40,813 bases of DNA from Saccoglossus kowalevskii (GCF_000003605.2 NW_003112979.1:14715-55527), one strand, 5' to 3'. Counted from the stretch's first letter, positions 1 to 10,787 are shown. The notes: generated by a model not told the origin, from the letters alone. Numbers and translations are program-made.

Positions 1-1728
1 CACATCACTGATGCACAAATATTTGCTATGACACAACTACTTACTGACATGACAGAAAATAGAACACATACAATTTGATAGTTTTCTCGTAGACTGACTT
101 CCCAAGCAGTCAACAAGCTGACTAAACTTGAATTTAGGGATTCCATTTCAACACAGGATCACTACAAAATCAGCTTTGTGGAGGGTACATTGATGTACTG
201 TACTGTTTCATGATCAAAATGGTAAAGTTTCTTCTGTGTGTACTTTGGGGGATTAGGTGAAGATAATTATTAAATTCTGAACTCAACTCTAGTCCATAGT
301 TAGATGATTTGGATTCTCATGATACTATACAAAGAGGTTATCACAAGAATACTACAAAGCAGTGTGCCCTCTAAGCTGATATGAGATTTGCTGTGATTCA
401 ACTAGTTATGCTACAGAAAATTGTACATCGATACATTCAATAGTGATAGTGAATATAAGGTTATTACGAGAATACCTCAAAGTATGCATGAAGACAGTAC
501 AGCTGAAGTATCAACCTCCACTACGCATCAGTCAAACCCTAATGGCAGCCATGTTTGTTTTTATTATTGGAGGACACTTACTCGTGTATTCATTCCTTGT
601 TTGGAATTCGCATTTCCTTATTTGGTAGGATGAAAATACCCCGTAAAATACTTGACAAAAAGAGAGAAATAAATAGTTTCTACGAGAAATGTACTATTTT
701 GCATGTTCAGCATGCATGTGTATTCAGTGTTTTTAACAACATGCATTCATGTTTCCTTTCAATAATGCTTATCAAGACAGGGTAGAGAAATTAGCACAGT
801 TTTACAATGTGGGTTTTATGCTTCAAAATAAAGTCACGATCGGTCATGAGTGGTTGGGGTTGATTAGAAACATGACTTTACTTGCAAGAATATATGAAAG
901 TAAAAAGTGGAGTCCCATCCAACAGCACAGATACAATGTATAGCATGTTTACATCATTTGTTTGTGTACAGAAAAAAAGTGTAGTCATGAATAATTTTGG
1001 GTTGAACAATCAGAAGGTTTGATTATCATAATTCACTGAAGACCATATTGGTAATTATTAAATCATCAGCTCTAGTCTAGTGTATCTTATTTTTCAAAAG
1101 CTTCGCTATGCGTACTGTATCCTAGCCATTTTGTTTTTCTTTTTGAACCCATGCAAATATAAATCAATGTGTGAATATCTGGCTCATTTTTTTGTAAATG
1201 ACGGTTCGGCAAGCAAGTGAGTGATACCTGTGTTTGCACTGTTGGAAATGAATCTAAAGCTTTTCATGCAGTCACAAAGGCAAACAGAAAATGAGTTGTC
1301 AAAACGTTGACCGAAAAAGAGTACTGTATTACGTAGATGTTTATTTGAATGGAATATTATCTAACGTTTTTCGTTATTCTTGTTATTGCTTGCTAAGTTT
1401 GAGAACATTGTATTGCACGAGAAAATGAAAATCTTGAACATGATGTTTGGCAATTTAGGGCAGATTTGCCACAAAAGATATACTGCAAATAGTGTCCAGC
1501 ATTTTATGCCATTGACAACAAACACAATCACTATATAGTCCAAATCTTAAGTTATTGAACCACAGGAATACCAACCAGATTGTGCCAGTCAGAACCTGCT
1601 CAGACTTATCTTGAACTATTATACTAGGGTATAGTATTATCACTAGAGGATGGTCATATCCGTAATTCAAACTTTTTAACTTGACAAACAAAATATCATT
1701 CAAATAATTGTTTTTGTTTTCATTTTAG
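1..1728. other. Left-edge DNA, intron or intergenic, no gene assigned
   Basis: This AT-rich stretch precedes a terminal exon at 1729, so at least its right part should be intron of that gene. Short open frames exist, for example 749-943 on the plus strand, but none combines a good acceptor, a good donor and a recognisable protein. I see no repeat or RNA gene here. Confidence 0.5.
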
Positions 1729-1815
1729 GTTACACGTTTCTTAGATGAGGAAGTGAAACCAGCTTTGAAACCATTTGCACACTGGTTGGATGAGATTGCC
1801 GAATTGCATTTATAA
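1729..1815 (+). CDS. 3' terminal coding exon of an unrecognised gene (partial)
   Basis: A 28-residue open frame plus TAA follows a strong 3' splice site: a T-rich tract ending TTTTAG at 1723-1728. The peptide starts VTRFLDEEVKPALK and ends in DEIAELHL before TAA at 1813-1815. It is acidic and probably helical. Codon usage and the splice site look genuine, and the upstream intron would be phase 0. An AATAAA at 2259-2264 could be its polyadenylation signal. No upstream exon was found in the window, so most of the gene lies to the left. I do not recognise the family and assign no function. Confidence 0.55.
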   Translation, partial: VTRFLDEEVKPALKPFAHWLDEIAELHL

Positions 1816-2258
1816 AGCTAGGGAAGTCTTCTTAAAAATGTTGATATTCATGTAAACCATATACCTTTGTGTTGTCTTTTAAAACTAAGCTGTTAGAAGA
1901 TGCATCATGTTTTATAACGGGCATACTCTGGTTTACTCAATGTAATACATGTAGGCTCAATATAATAGCCTAAGATAGAAAAACTTGTATCTGTAGAAAA
2001 TCATTTTTAAAAAAAGAAGATCGAATCATGCATTTGCAAACAAATTTATACTTTATCTTCTATATTGACAAAATATAAAAATTAACAAATTGAGCAATGA
2101 ACGAATACGGGCAAGTGGAAACTGGTTGACTTGTATGGAAACGTACAGTTGGTTTACTAGCTATCCAAGTGGTATTCCAGCCAGGCTGCAATCTAAACAA
2201 ATGATTATATCAAGTTGTGATAACCACACACATAATCTACAACAATGTTTATTTTAAT

Positions 2259-2264
2259 AATAAA
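2259..2264 (+). terminator. Candidate polyadenylation signal AATAAA
   Basis: This canonical hexamer lies about 440 nt downstream of the TAA of the 1729-1815 exon. It is a plausible 3' end signal, but AATAAA is common by chance in DNA this AT-rich. Confidence 0.25.
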
Positions 2265-3232
2265 CATTGATTTGCTTAGTCAGTTATCATAAATCATGAA
2301 ATTCTTTTATGTTTCAGAGATGCCAAGCATTACGATTTCAGCGTAATTATTACAAAATTGAGGGCTCGATTACACTATTACGATACAGGGAATAATTACT
2401 ATGATTTTACCATACCTCTTTTGGAGCATTTGTTCTGTTTTTCTTCTCAGTTGTTTTCAGTCATATTATATTTTTCAAAGAATATGATCTTAATACAAGT
2501 TCAAAATCAAGTTAATTGTATTCCTTGTGGCCAAATTTCAAACACACATTGACACTGCATAATACAAATTTCATTGGAAATGTAAGATCTGTATATTAGA
2601 TATATTCTTTAGCTTGTATAGTTTTTGAAATTCAGTAGAGCTACTTGTACTCGTCAAAGATAAAGGTTGGCATCTCTGATATTCAAGTATTATTGATTCA
2701 GACTAATAGATTGCCTGTTTTCATGACGTTACTTCCTTGGCTAAGTACCCAGACGCCATGTCCTTACATACCCAAATCAGTCTGCTTTCAGAACTTTTGT
2801 ACAAATATATTGTACTTTCTTCTGGTATGTGAGTGAGGGAATTACTCCTTCCCAGATGAACTATTAATCAACAAATCAAATCATTTAGTTTTAGGCGTCA
2901 TAGAGCTAAGGTAGACTTATGTCTACACTGCTACATTGTAGTATAAAAAAAACACTCTTAGTGAGTTTTTTTGTTGAAATTTGGACATCTTGGGCTGCAT
3001 ATTGTTTTCTGAAACTTAACAAATCTATAGTTTAGACTGACTTTTGTAACATGTCATATTATTCTCAGGTTTTTGAGACGAGTCATTTTTTTGCTTATAC
3101 CTATATGAAAATGTGTATTGCTTTAAGAGGATTTTACTTATTTTTTACATTTGCCACACCTAGTGTAATGTGTCATTGAATTTATTTGTTGTGTTCTTAG
3201 TGTGCAATGTTTCATGACTGTTTTTTTTCTAG

Positions 3233-3296
3233 AATAAAATATTTAGATAAATATGGCAGACAAATCCACAGTGGAAGCAACACAGCTAGTGAGTAG
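3233..3296 (+). CDS. Possible alternative terminal exon or small ORF
   Basis: An excellent 3' splice site (eight T then CTAG, ending 3232) precedes two open frames. The frame from 3234 encodes about 20 residues (IKYLDKYGRQ...) and stops at TAG 3294-3296. A second frame starts at ATG 3253 (MADKSTVEATQ...) and runs 36 codons. If joined in phase 0, as the 1729 exon requires, only five residues precede a stop. It could be an alternative last exon of the left-edge gene, a short ORF, or chance. I cannot choose between these. Confidence 0.2.
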
Positions 3297-4106
3297 TGTG
3301 GCTACAGAAATCAAAACTGGTTATATGACCTGGGAAGTTCAAAAACACAAAACAAAAGACTGATAACACTCGATAAAACTGACTACAGTATACTGCACAG
3401 AAAAAGAAAGGTACAAGAACCCCCATGGTATGCATGGAATGATGTTTATTTATAGTCATGTGTTTTGCACTTTAATTCAAAGGTTGTAAGCCAACTAAAT
3501 GTCAAGTGTATTATCTATAAGGTGTCATGCTGAATATTTGCGTGTTCACTTAGAAGTAGCATTCTGAAATGATACTTGAGAGTTTTTTGGACAATTACTT
3601 GGATATATTTGAAAATTACACAATAACTCACACAGGAAGTAAGAATTTTTGTCAAACCATGTGCATCAATCTATTGTTAAATCTAGGGAGACGGTAACTT
3701 AGGGAGACTTGCTTAATCCACATCCATGTATACTATGTAAATGTTTCAATTTTGAAAACCGTAGAATGTCTTTATCAACTAATAATAATAAACATGCTGA
3801 CTACTTATATTGTCAGTGCATCTTGAAACATTTCTGGAGAAATTGTTAAATCATGTGACTTTTGATATAGATAGCATAGTCTTGTATATCTGCATATGGT
3901 ACCCCTGTGGCACTAGGGTTATTGTATATTATTATACATCTGTCATCGTAACGTCCCCGTTCGGATACAGTTTTGACCTCTATGCTTCCGTGCGTGCGTG
4001 CCTGCCTGCGTGCTTCCGGACCTGTATTTTAGAAATGCCTGGACCAATCACAATCAAACTGCACACATGCATCATATTATACATATGCACATCAATTTCT
4101 TTCATG

Positions 4107-4993
4107 ATCTAATTCAAGATGGCCGAATGGTGGCTATTTTTGTGCTCAAAAGTCATCAAAATCAAGCATTTCTCTGCTGTTTACAGATGGATTTTGTTCA
4201 AACTTAGTATATACATTAGACATTATGGGACCTTGATGCAAATCATTTTGTTTTTCAGATAAGATTCAAAATGGCCGAATGGTGGCCATTTTGTTTTAAT
4301 TAAAGTGGTTTTCGTGCCATATCTCTGACTTGCTTTCACTTGATTATGTTTAAATTTTCATTATACATCATGTCATAGATATACAGATATATTGGTTTGA
4401 CCATCATATTCAAAGTGGCCGAATGTGGCCATTTTTGTGCTAAAAAATCATCAAATATCAAACCTTTATGGATGGATTTCGTTCAAACTTGGTACATATA
4501 TTAGACATTACAGGTTCCTGATGCACATCATTTATTTTTCAGATCAGATTCAAAATGACTGTCTGGCGGCCATTTTGTTTTAATGAATGTGCTTCTCGGC
4601 CCATATCTCAGACTTGTTTTGACTGATTATATTCAATTTTTAAATATTCATTATACATCATGTCATAGATAAACAGATATATTGGTTTGACGATCATATT
4701 CCAAAATGGCCGAATGGTGGTAATTTTTGTACTAAAAATCATCAAATATCAAGCATTTATGAATGGATTTCATCCAAACTTGGTACATACATTAGACATT
4801 ACTGGTTCCTGATGCACGTCTTTTTATTTTTGAGATTGGATTCAAAATGGCTGACTGGCGGCCATTTTGTTTTAATGATTGGGCTTCTAGAGCTATATCT
4901 CTTAAATGCTTTGACTGATTATATTAAAATTTTATATATTCATTATACATCATGTTATATATATATACATGTATTCAAAATGGCTGATTTTGA
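4107..4993. repeat. Tandem repeat, three ~290-bp units, each a diverged ~145-bp dimer
   Basis: Motifs related to ATGGCCGAATGGTGG recur at 4119, 4271, 4415, 4554, 4706 and 4847, with a final partial copy near 4977. Spacing is about 140-152 bp. Odd and even copies have different tails: one type contains TTCAAACTTGGTACATA-like sequence, the other CATTATACATCATGTCATAG. The true period is therefore about 290 bp. Several copies contain an inverted repeat, best at 4267-4293, where CAAAATGGCC pairs with GGCCATTTTG across a 7-nt loop. Confidence 0.8.
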
Positions 4994-4994
4994 A

Positions 4995-5391
4995 TGCTGT
5001 TCCAGAGCAATATCTCTCAATATGGACAAGTACTTGTTTGATGATCAGATACAAATGTCAGTCATTTTAATGTTAAAAAAATCATATTCCTGACATGGTT
5101 ATATTCCAGCTATATTACTATAAACAAAACTATATATCTTAAATTTGATAACTAACGGGGACTGTGCCATGCATGGCTTGTTTTAATTAATGCTGTTCCA
5201 GAACAATAATTCTAAATATTGACAAGTACTTATTTGTTGATCAGATGCAAATTTCAATCATTTTAATGTTAAACAATCATCATAATCATATTCCTGACAA
5301 GGTTATATTCCAGCTGTGTTGCTATAGACAAAACTATATATCTTAAATTTGATAACTAACGGGGACTGTGCCATGCATGGCTTGTTTTGTG
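4995..5391. repeat. Two-copy tandem repeat, period about 197 bp
   Basis: Copy 1 begins GCTGTTCCAGAGCAA at 4995 and copy 2 begins GCTGTTCCAGAACAA at 5192. Both end in a near-identical ~55-bp block containing AACTAACGGGGACTG and CATGCATGGC. The first part of each copy is more diverged. Together with the array at 4107 this fills the inside of the composite element. Confidence 0.8.
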
Positions 5392-5532
5392 GTATTTTCT
5401 GGGGTATTTTCATACCATATTAGGAAATGTGAATTCCAAATATGGAATGATTATGCACGTAAACGTCCTCTAATAATAAAAACAAACATGGCTGCCACCA
5501 GAGTTTGACTCCACACAAAGAAGTTCGCTGAT

Positions 5533-5950
5533 CCTATTCTAAACATTTTTGATTTTGGCTGAATATCTAGAGAACGAAAAGTGATATAAAAAAACTGTAA
5601 ATTGCATTCTCCTACATTTGTGGAGCTTTTTCTTTAGGGGTCATTATGTTGTTTTGGATGATGTTTCCTTTAATGATAAAAATCTTTTCTCAGTTATCTC
5701 AATTTTTATTTCAATTATATAACCTATTCCAACCCACACGCATAAACCGTTTGTACTGTGGAGAGGGCTTCAGAAATGAATGATATGGTAGCGATTAATG
5801 GAGGTCTTCCGATGGCGATGTGTTAAACTATGTTTGAACATTGAACAACCTCGTCTGATTTCAACTATTGGAACACAATTAAATGGTGGTCAATGGCCAC
5901 CTCAGTTGCCGATCTTGCAAGTCATTCATCGAGCACACTGCTAAATACAA
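5533..5950. other. Region 3' of the NXPE gene
   Basis: This segment lies between the right end of the composite repeat and the NXPE stop codon. It probably holds the 3' UTR of the minus-strand gene, with a polyadenylation signal at 5705-5710. No other feature is seen. Confidence 0.5.
5705..5710 (-). terminator. Candidate polyadenylation signal of the NXPE gene
   Basis: TTTATT on the plus strand reads AATAAA on the minus strand, about 240 nt downstream of the NXPE stop codon. Position and orientation fit a 3' end signal. Confidence 0.4.
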
Positions 5951-6678
5951 CTACTGTAACTTGACATATTCTGGGCAGATATAGGATATGGCGAGATAAA
6001 ATTCTTGTTGTGCCACCGCACCGTGCATATGAATTGTGTTTTCCTGAAAAGAAGAATTAATCATATCCCAAAGGTCAAGAAACAGAACACCGGTTCCTCC
6101 GAACACGCGCCTGGCAATTCGATTCATGTCATAGTATATCCAATTGAGGTTGTTACGCTGCTCCTTGTACAGATTTTCACGTGAATGTGCAAGTTTTATC
6201 ATAATTTTCGAATTTGGACATCGTTGCAAAAGTCGAAGAATTGCCAAATTTACGCGAACAAGTCGTTCTACATAAGCTCGTGTAGACCATCCAGCAAAGT
6301 GAAAACAAAAATTTAAGAATACGACATGTGTCTTTGATTGGCAGTTTCGCTTACTGATTTTGTCAATCAAATCAGCTTCAAAAATAGTTTCAAAGATCTT
6401 AACCCTTGGACCTGCAAGCCTCGGTGTCATAAAATAAATGTTAGACTCTCTTAACTCAGGTGATTTGAGAAACCATTTAACCAGTGGCCCAAGTGTAGAG
6501 TCGCCAACACTAAAGAATTCCTTGTCAGCTATGCAATTGTCGATATCTTGCTGTCTCCATTGTTGACTTTGACACACTAGAGGCACAAATACGGAAGAGT
6601 TTTCCCAGTAGCCACTTGATAATGGTATAGGTACATCAGGTCCACATGGAGGTAATTTTGGAGGAGATACTTCAGCTT
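5951..6678 (-). CDS. NXPE exon 5, C-terminal domain and stop
   Basis: The acceptor is TTTGCTATGTAG. The exon encodes AEVSPPKLPPCGPDVPIP through the conserved C-terminal domain: FFSVGDSTLGPLVKW, THVVFLNFCFHFAGW, and LFLDLWDMI followed by an IHMHG motif. It ends YICPEYVKLQ and a stop at 5951-5953. The Asp and His motifs near the end could pair with the GDS serine in an esterase-like site. Confidence 0.85.
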
Positions 6679-9066
6679 CTACATAGCAAAAAAAAACATT
6701 ATTTATTTATCCATCCATTCATTCATTCTTACAAGCCACCTAAAATATGACTAAGAAAGTCAGTCTTACCCAAGATTTTCAACTTTATTGGCGTCTCTTT
6801 TAAAGTATTCGGACTGTATCTCCTGTATAAAAATGTTTGAGAAAAATAATATGACATAGCGATTACACAACTTATCGGAAAATGGTACAGTGTATAGCGA
6901 ATGTACAACATATTGTGAAAGATTGCGATCTATGGAAATTCACGACTTATCAATAATAGATCGATGTAATCCAAAGTGAATACATAACATATTACGAAAG
7001 GGTGTGGACCACAGTGAATACACAATTTATCTACAAAAGGTGTAGTTAATAGGAAATACACAACTGAACATATCGGGAAAGAGTATAGACTATACAGAAT
7101 GCACAGCTTAATAGGAGAAGCACGGTGAGTACAAGTTATTGGCAAGGGGCATCATCCGGGATATCTAGTGACAGTCGTTATAAGCACAGATTCCTGTCGC
7201 CAGCGTACATAGTAGAATCTGTACTTAAATCGACGGGATTGAAATTCAGGTAAAGCTATGTCTGTACCAACTTGTAGGTATGCAAAGCATGGTATGAATA
7301 GCATACGTGTAAAATATAACCAGTGTTTATATAGGAGAGATTAACATTTTAAATTTCCTATCGCAGTTATTATACTGCTGCTCGAATATATGACAGCATA
7401 ACTACTTACCCATCATAAATATACTGGACTTTTTGTTTTTCATCTAAAGGAAGACGGTTCAGACCAGCACCCTTTGACCACACGTTAATAAGCTGGTCGC
7501 AGCTAAAATACGGTAGTTTGACACATGCAAAGACTGTTTTACCTAATGCGTTTGGATTGATGTATTCACATCTGTCTGACCACACGCCTTCATTGATAAG
7601 GGAGCAGCGAGTTTCTGCATTCCATTTTCCATCAGAGTAATTTGCTGCAAACCCTTGAAGTTCTTCGCGTCTCATTGTATTTTTTGTGTGAATTATAATC
7701 TCTCGTGGAAATGAGAGTGCAATGTCAATTTGTGCTTCGCCAGACCAGGCCGCGTAGAAAAATACTGAGTAAGTTCCATTGCCATGGTCAACAACGCGAC
7801 CAGCTGTACTCTTCTGCAGTGCAACATTAGCCATGTTAGCAGTGAAGAAGTCGCCTCCTCTCTTTCTTTTACGGCCATTATCATCAAAAGTTTCGATTTC
7901 AACGCAAATATATGAGCCTTTACGAATATCATTTCTGTCAGTTTTCACAATTACTCTTGGCAAAATTTAAAAAAAAAATGAAAAAAATAATAAATAGATA
8001 AATAAATACGAGTTGACAATTATTTTAATTTGAATGCACCACATACATGTGCATACCTCTTTATAGCTAATGTACATTTATTTGATCATTATTTTTTTGT
8101 AATTGATTCTTAATCTATAAATGAAATGCTGACAATATTGCACATACAAATGTCTGGAAGGTATTTTAAAAAGCTAATTGTCGCAAAAAGAGAACACTTC
8201 ACGAAAGTGTAACTGATGCCTGTAAAAAATAACAATGAAAACTAAAACATTAATATATTAACTGCATATTATAATTAGGAGACATTGTGAAATATTACGA
8301 TATCAATCATTTAAGTACACTTGCCTGGTTTTGATAACAGATGTGGACCACATCTCACCGGTTCCATGGTCAAATGGTTTTTTATAGTCCTTTTTATCTT
8401 CATTATAACTGTTTCTGTGAATCCATTCCATTTCTTCTACAGTGTTAATCCACTCCATTGCCAATGGATCATACTTTCGGTAGGGATATAAATCAACATG
8501 TGTGCTCCTGTATACCTCCTGTGCTTTCATTGTTACCACTTTTGCCGGGTTTGTAGCTTTATTAATCGTGGTACTGGTAGTTTCATTTGCTAGCTCTTTC
8601 GTAACTCGTTCACTTCGCGGCGAGGAAACGTTATTGTGACTGGTGATTAGAGTGTGTTTACTTATTTCATTCTTGAAGACATCATGAGATATGGTGACCA
8701 AATCATCCTTAATCGGGAGTGATGAACGTAATTCACCAGAGTGCTGTGTGAAGAGCATTAGGTCCGTGTAAAGCGCACAAAATTGGCAGCTAAGTACAGA
8801 TTTTACATAATCGAGTTGACCTACGAAACCTAACGAAAAAAACAATCACCACCTTCTCATGTAAGATAATGAATAATAATTAAATAATAGTGACCAGATT
8901 CAGGTAATGTACCAATATGGAACACGTCAGACGAACAGACATAGATAATTGTAAATGTTGTAAAATCAATCGTACCTACCCATTGTGAAATGACGTATCC
9001 AATGCCAAACCCCAAACAAACCCAATATAATCGTTCCAATGTGTGTGCTAATCGAGAGTACGGCAT
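5951..9066 (-). CDS. NXPE-family (neurexophilin and PC-esterase-like) protein, 5 exons, predicted 640 aa
   Basis: Exons on the minus strand are 9066-8976, 8829-8325, 7955-7410, 6822-6770 and 6678-5951. They total 1923 nt, keep one open frame and respect phase at every junction. The ATG at 9066 is followed by a hydrophobic stretch (about residues 13-27, LYWVCLGFGIGYVIS), a likely signal anchor. A Ser/Thr-rich linker (about 35-195) leads to a neurexophilin-like Ig-type domain (about 199-380; GGDFFTANM and VDHGNGTYSVFF match the family pattern). The C-terminal domain (about 400-640) has the CGPDVPIP and VPLVCQ motifs and GDST at 457-460, the nucleophile block of PC-esterase/SGNH-like folds. Family members are usually near 550 aa; the excess here is mostly linker. 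NXPE proteins are secretory-pathway proteins of poorly known biochemistry, so an enzymatic role is inference. Confidence 0.85.
6770..6822 (-). CDS. NXPE exon 4 (53 nt microexon-like)
   Basis: A short exon between acceptor TATACAG and donor GTAAGA, encoding RYSPNTLKETPIKLKIL. It is required: exon 3 leaves two bases and exon 5 begins with two, so they cannot join directly. This 53-nt exon (1+51+1) fixes the phase exactly. Confidence 0.8.
7410..7955 (-). CDS. NXPE exon 3, neurexophilin-like domain
   Basis: Encodes VIVKTDRNDIRKGSYICV onward, including GGDFFTANMANV, VDHGNGTYSVFFYAAW and the Cys-containing WNAETRCSL and CDQLINVWSKG segments. The acceptor is CCAAG after a poly-T tract. The donor is GG followed by GTAAGTAG, at 7409. 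Its first base completes the AG left by exon 2. Confidence 0.85.
8325..8829 (-). CDS. NXPE exon 2, luminal linker
   Basis: The acceptor follows a T-rich tract ending TTCGTTAG. The exon encodes about 168 mostly polar, Ser/Thr-rich residues (for example NETTSTTINKATNPAK), then an aromatic and charged region containing MEWIHRNSYNEDKKD. The 3' end is CCAG followed by GCAAGT, a GC-type donor. Confidence 0.75.
8976..9066 (-). CDS. NXPE exon 1, start and signal anchor
   Basis: Begins MPYSRLAHTLERLYW and encodes the hydrophobic signal-anchor segment. The donor after GTAG (GTACGA, intron starting 8975) was chosen over the GTAGGT four bases earlier, because only it leaves one base to join the phase-2 start of exon 2. 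Confidence 0.65.
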
Positions 9067-9330
9067 GACCTATGTTTGTTTTCAAACACGCCGAATTACA
9101 TGCAACACACGAATATTTTGAGTTGAACAGTGTGTTGATGAAACGATCCACACTGTATTGCCCCGTGTGCTGTGAGCATCATGGTACTGATGTATTTTGT
9201 CGGAGCAACAGCTGTATAATTCTACAGTAAAGTGAATACAATACGCACTCGTTTAATTTGCTGAATATGATAAATATGTAAATATTATTATTACCGATAC
9301 AAGTCAATACCTTGACGATGAATAATATGT

Positions 9331-9348
9331 GTTATCTTGAAAGATAAC
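9331..9348. other. Perfect short inverted repeat
   Basis: GTTATCTT, then GA, then AAGATAAC: 8-bp arms with a 2-nt spacer, about 265 bp upstream of the NXPE start. It could be a protein-binding palindrome, but short palindromes are common in AT-rich DNA. Confidence 0.4.
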
Positions 9349-10441
9349 ATATACGAACCTACGTTTAATACTAAAGTTATTATAGTAGAGTAGTCGTTAA
9401 ATTGACATACGTCGCCAAATTACATCATTACAGATAAACTCTTTACGTAGATTATGTAGTTTAAATATATTTGAGTATAAATCACGATCATTATTCGAAT
9501 ACTAGTCATATTTTTTTGATAAAAATAAAATAAATCGAATACATTTTACATGTTGATATTGGATGCATATCGCTGTTTTCGTTGATAAATTAAAGGTCAT
9601 AAGTCAGACCATAGAATGTCATATATTGTATTACGTTATTTGTTTCATTTTTTATATTCCACATTTTAATATATGTATATGACTTGAGATGTTGGTTTTA
9701 TGGAGACGTCGAAACACATACTATATTTATATCATAATTAGCAAATAATGAACCAATTGTATCATTATATACGTATATTCTTTTTTATATATATCGTTAT
9801 ATTACATAATACATCGCATTGTTCGTCTATCACAAAGATAAATATTTATAAGAAGAGAATCAAACAGGAAACTGGCGTACATTAGGCTATGATGTCAAAT
9901 AAACGATAATCATTGATATTCAAATTCAAAGCAACTGACAATTGGATTCTATTGGTGTGGATCCAGTAGTCATCAACCAGTGGGTCTATTCTGCATACTA
10001 AAGTCGTTTAATACATCGCTAACATTTGCGACGTTTTAAATAATATTTGATTAGTTCTCTTAAAGTTGGATGTAAATTTTAACAAAACGCTACATGTTAT
10101 ATATCGGTCAGACTGACCAATTTTTTATGATGGTTTGTCATTCGCATATAAAAATAAGTCGTACTCAAATGCACATTCAGCATATATGGACTATGTACCA
10201 CTATAGACAATCTGCTTTACCGGACATAACCCGCCATTTCCGGAAATCACTGAGCTATTTCAGGTTGAAATTTACACGATACCCCTACAGACAAGTAAGA
10301 CAATAGCTACGACTATAGCCAATATCATTTAAAATGATTTGAATACATAATCACACACAGACAACAAGGCCCCGAAACAACATCTAACTACAACAATATT
10401 TACGCCATTTTTGTAGCGTCGTGTGAAGTAAACGTGTGTAT

Positions 10442-10460
10442 GTGACGTCACTATGGTAAC
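10442..10460. promoter_or_regulatory. CRE palindrome overlapping an RFX X-box-like site
   Basis: GTGACGTCAC at 10442-10451 is a perfect CREB/ATF palindrome. It overlaps GTCACTATGGTAAC at 10447-10460, which resembles the RFX X-box pattern (GTNRCC...RGYAAC). It lies in a locally CpG-containing patch about 1.4 kb upstream of the NXPE start. A distal promoter or enhancer role is inference from motif resemblance only. Confidence 0.3.
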
Positions 10461-10690
10461 ACACTCATCATGCGACATTTTCTACGTTTTCTCATTTCGG
10501 GAAACTCCGCGCAATTAATTGTCACGTCATGTCTGGCAGTTGTGGCTGTAGGCAGTGACTGCCTCTCTTTTCCAAAACAAAACAGTCTGGGTTCCATGTA
10601 CATACTATGGCGTGCCATTAGGGTAAAAAAGTAATAAATAACAGAATAAATAAAAAAATAGGTAAATGAATAAATAATAACAGAATGAAT

Positions 10691-10693
10691 GAA

Positions 10694-10784
<91 letters not shown>

Positions 10785-10787
10785 ATA
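10691..10787. repeat. (ATAA)n tetranucleotide microsatellite, about 24 units
   Basis: An uninterrupted run of AAAT/ATAA units. Read on the minus strand it gives an artificial open frame of FIYL repeats. The flanks at 10640-10690 are degenerate copies of the same unit. Confidence 0.95.

Larger units (their letters stand above)
1816..3927. other. 3' UTR and intergenic DNA, no supported gene
   Basis: Apart from the AATAAA signal and the ambiguous exon-like segment at 3233, this stretch holds AT-rich sequence with no long open frame, RNA gene or tandem array that I can support. Confidence 0.5.
3928..5532 (+). repeat. Composite dispersed element, copy A, with internal tandem arrays
   Basis: The left end (about 3928-3960, ATTATACATCTGTCATCGTA...) matches the left end of copies at 32056, 35441 and 40592. 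The right end (5391-5532, containing CCATATTAGGAAATG and AGTTCGCTGAT) matches the right ends of the 35441 and 40592 copies. About 1.4 kb of tandemly repeated DNA sits between the two ends and is absent from the compact copies. It has no coding capacity and is probably non-autonomous. The element class is unknown. Confidence 0.5.

Noticed and set aside
749-943. 64-codon plus-strand ORF with fairly protein-like sequence
   Set aside because: The putative acceptor is weak, the ORF ends in a stop without a donor, and it matches nothing I recognise. It could be revisited if transcripts exist.
3810-4207. Plus-strand ORFs of 69-100 codons
   Set aside because: They run across the left end of the dispersed element and the start of the tandem array; no splice context or family motif.
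4812-5093. 93-codon plus-strand ORF
   Set aside because: It lies inside the 290-bp and 197-bp repeats and does not persist in the other repeat units.
7693-7970. ORFs overlapping NXPE exon 3 in other frames and on the plus strand
   Set aside because: They are shadows of the NXPE coding exon, which has family motifs and consistent splicing.
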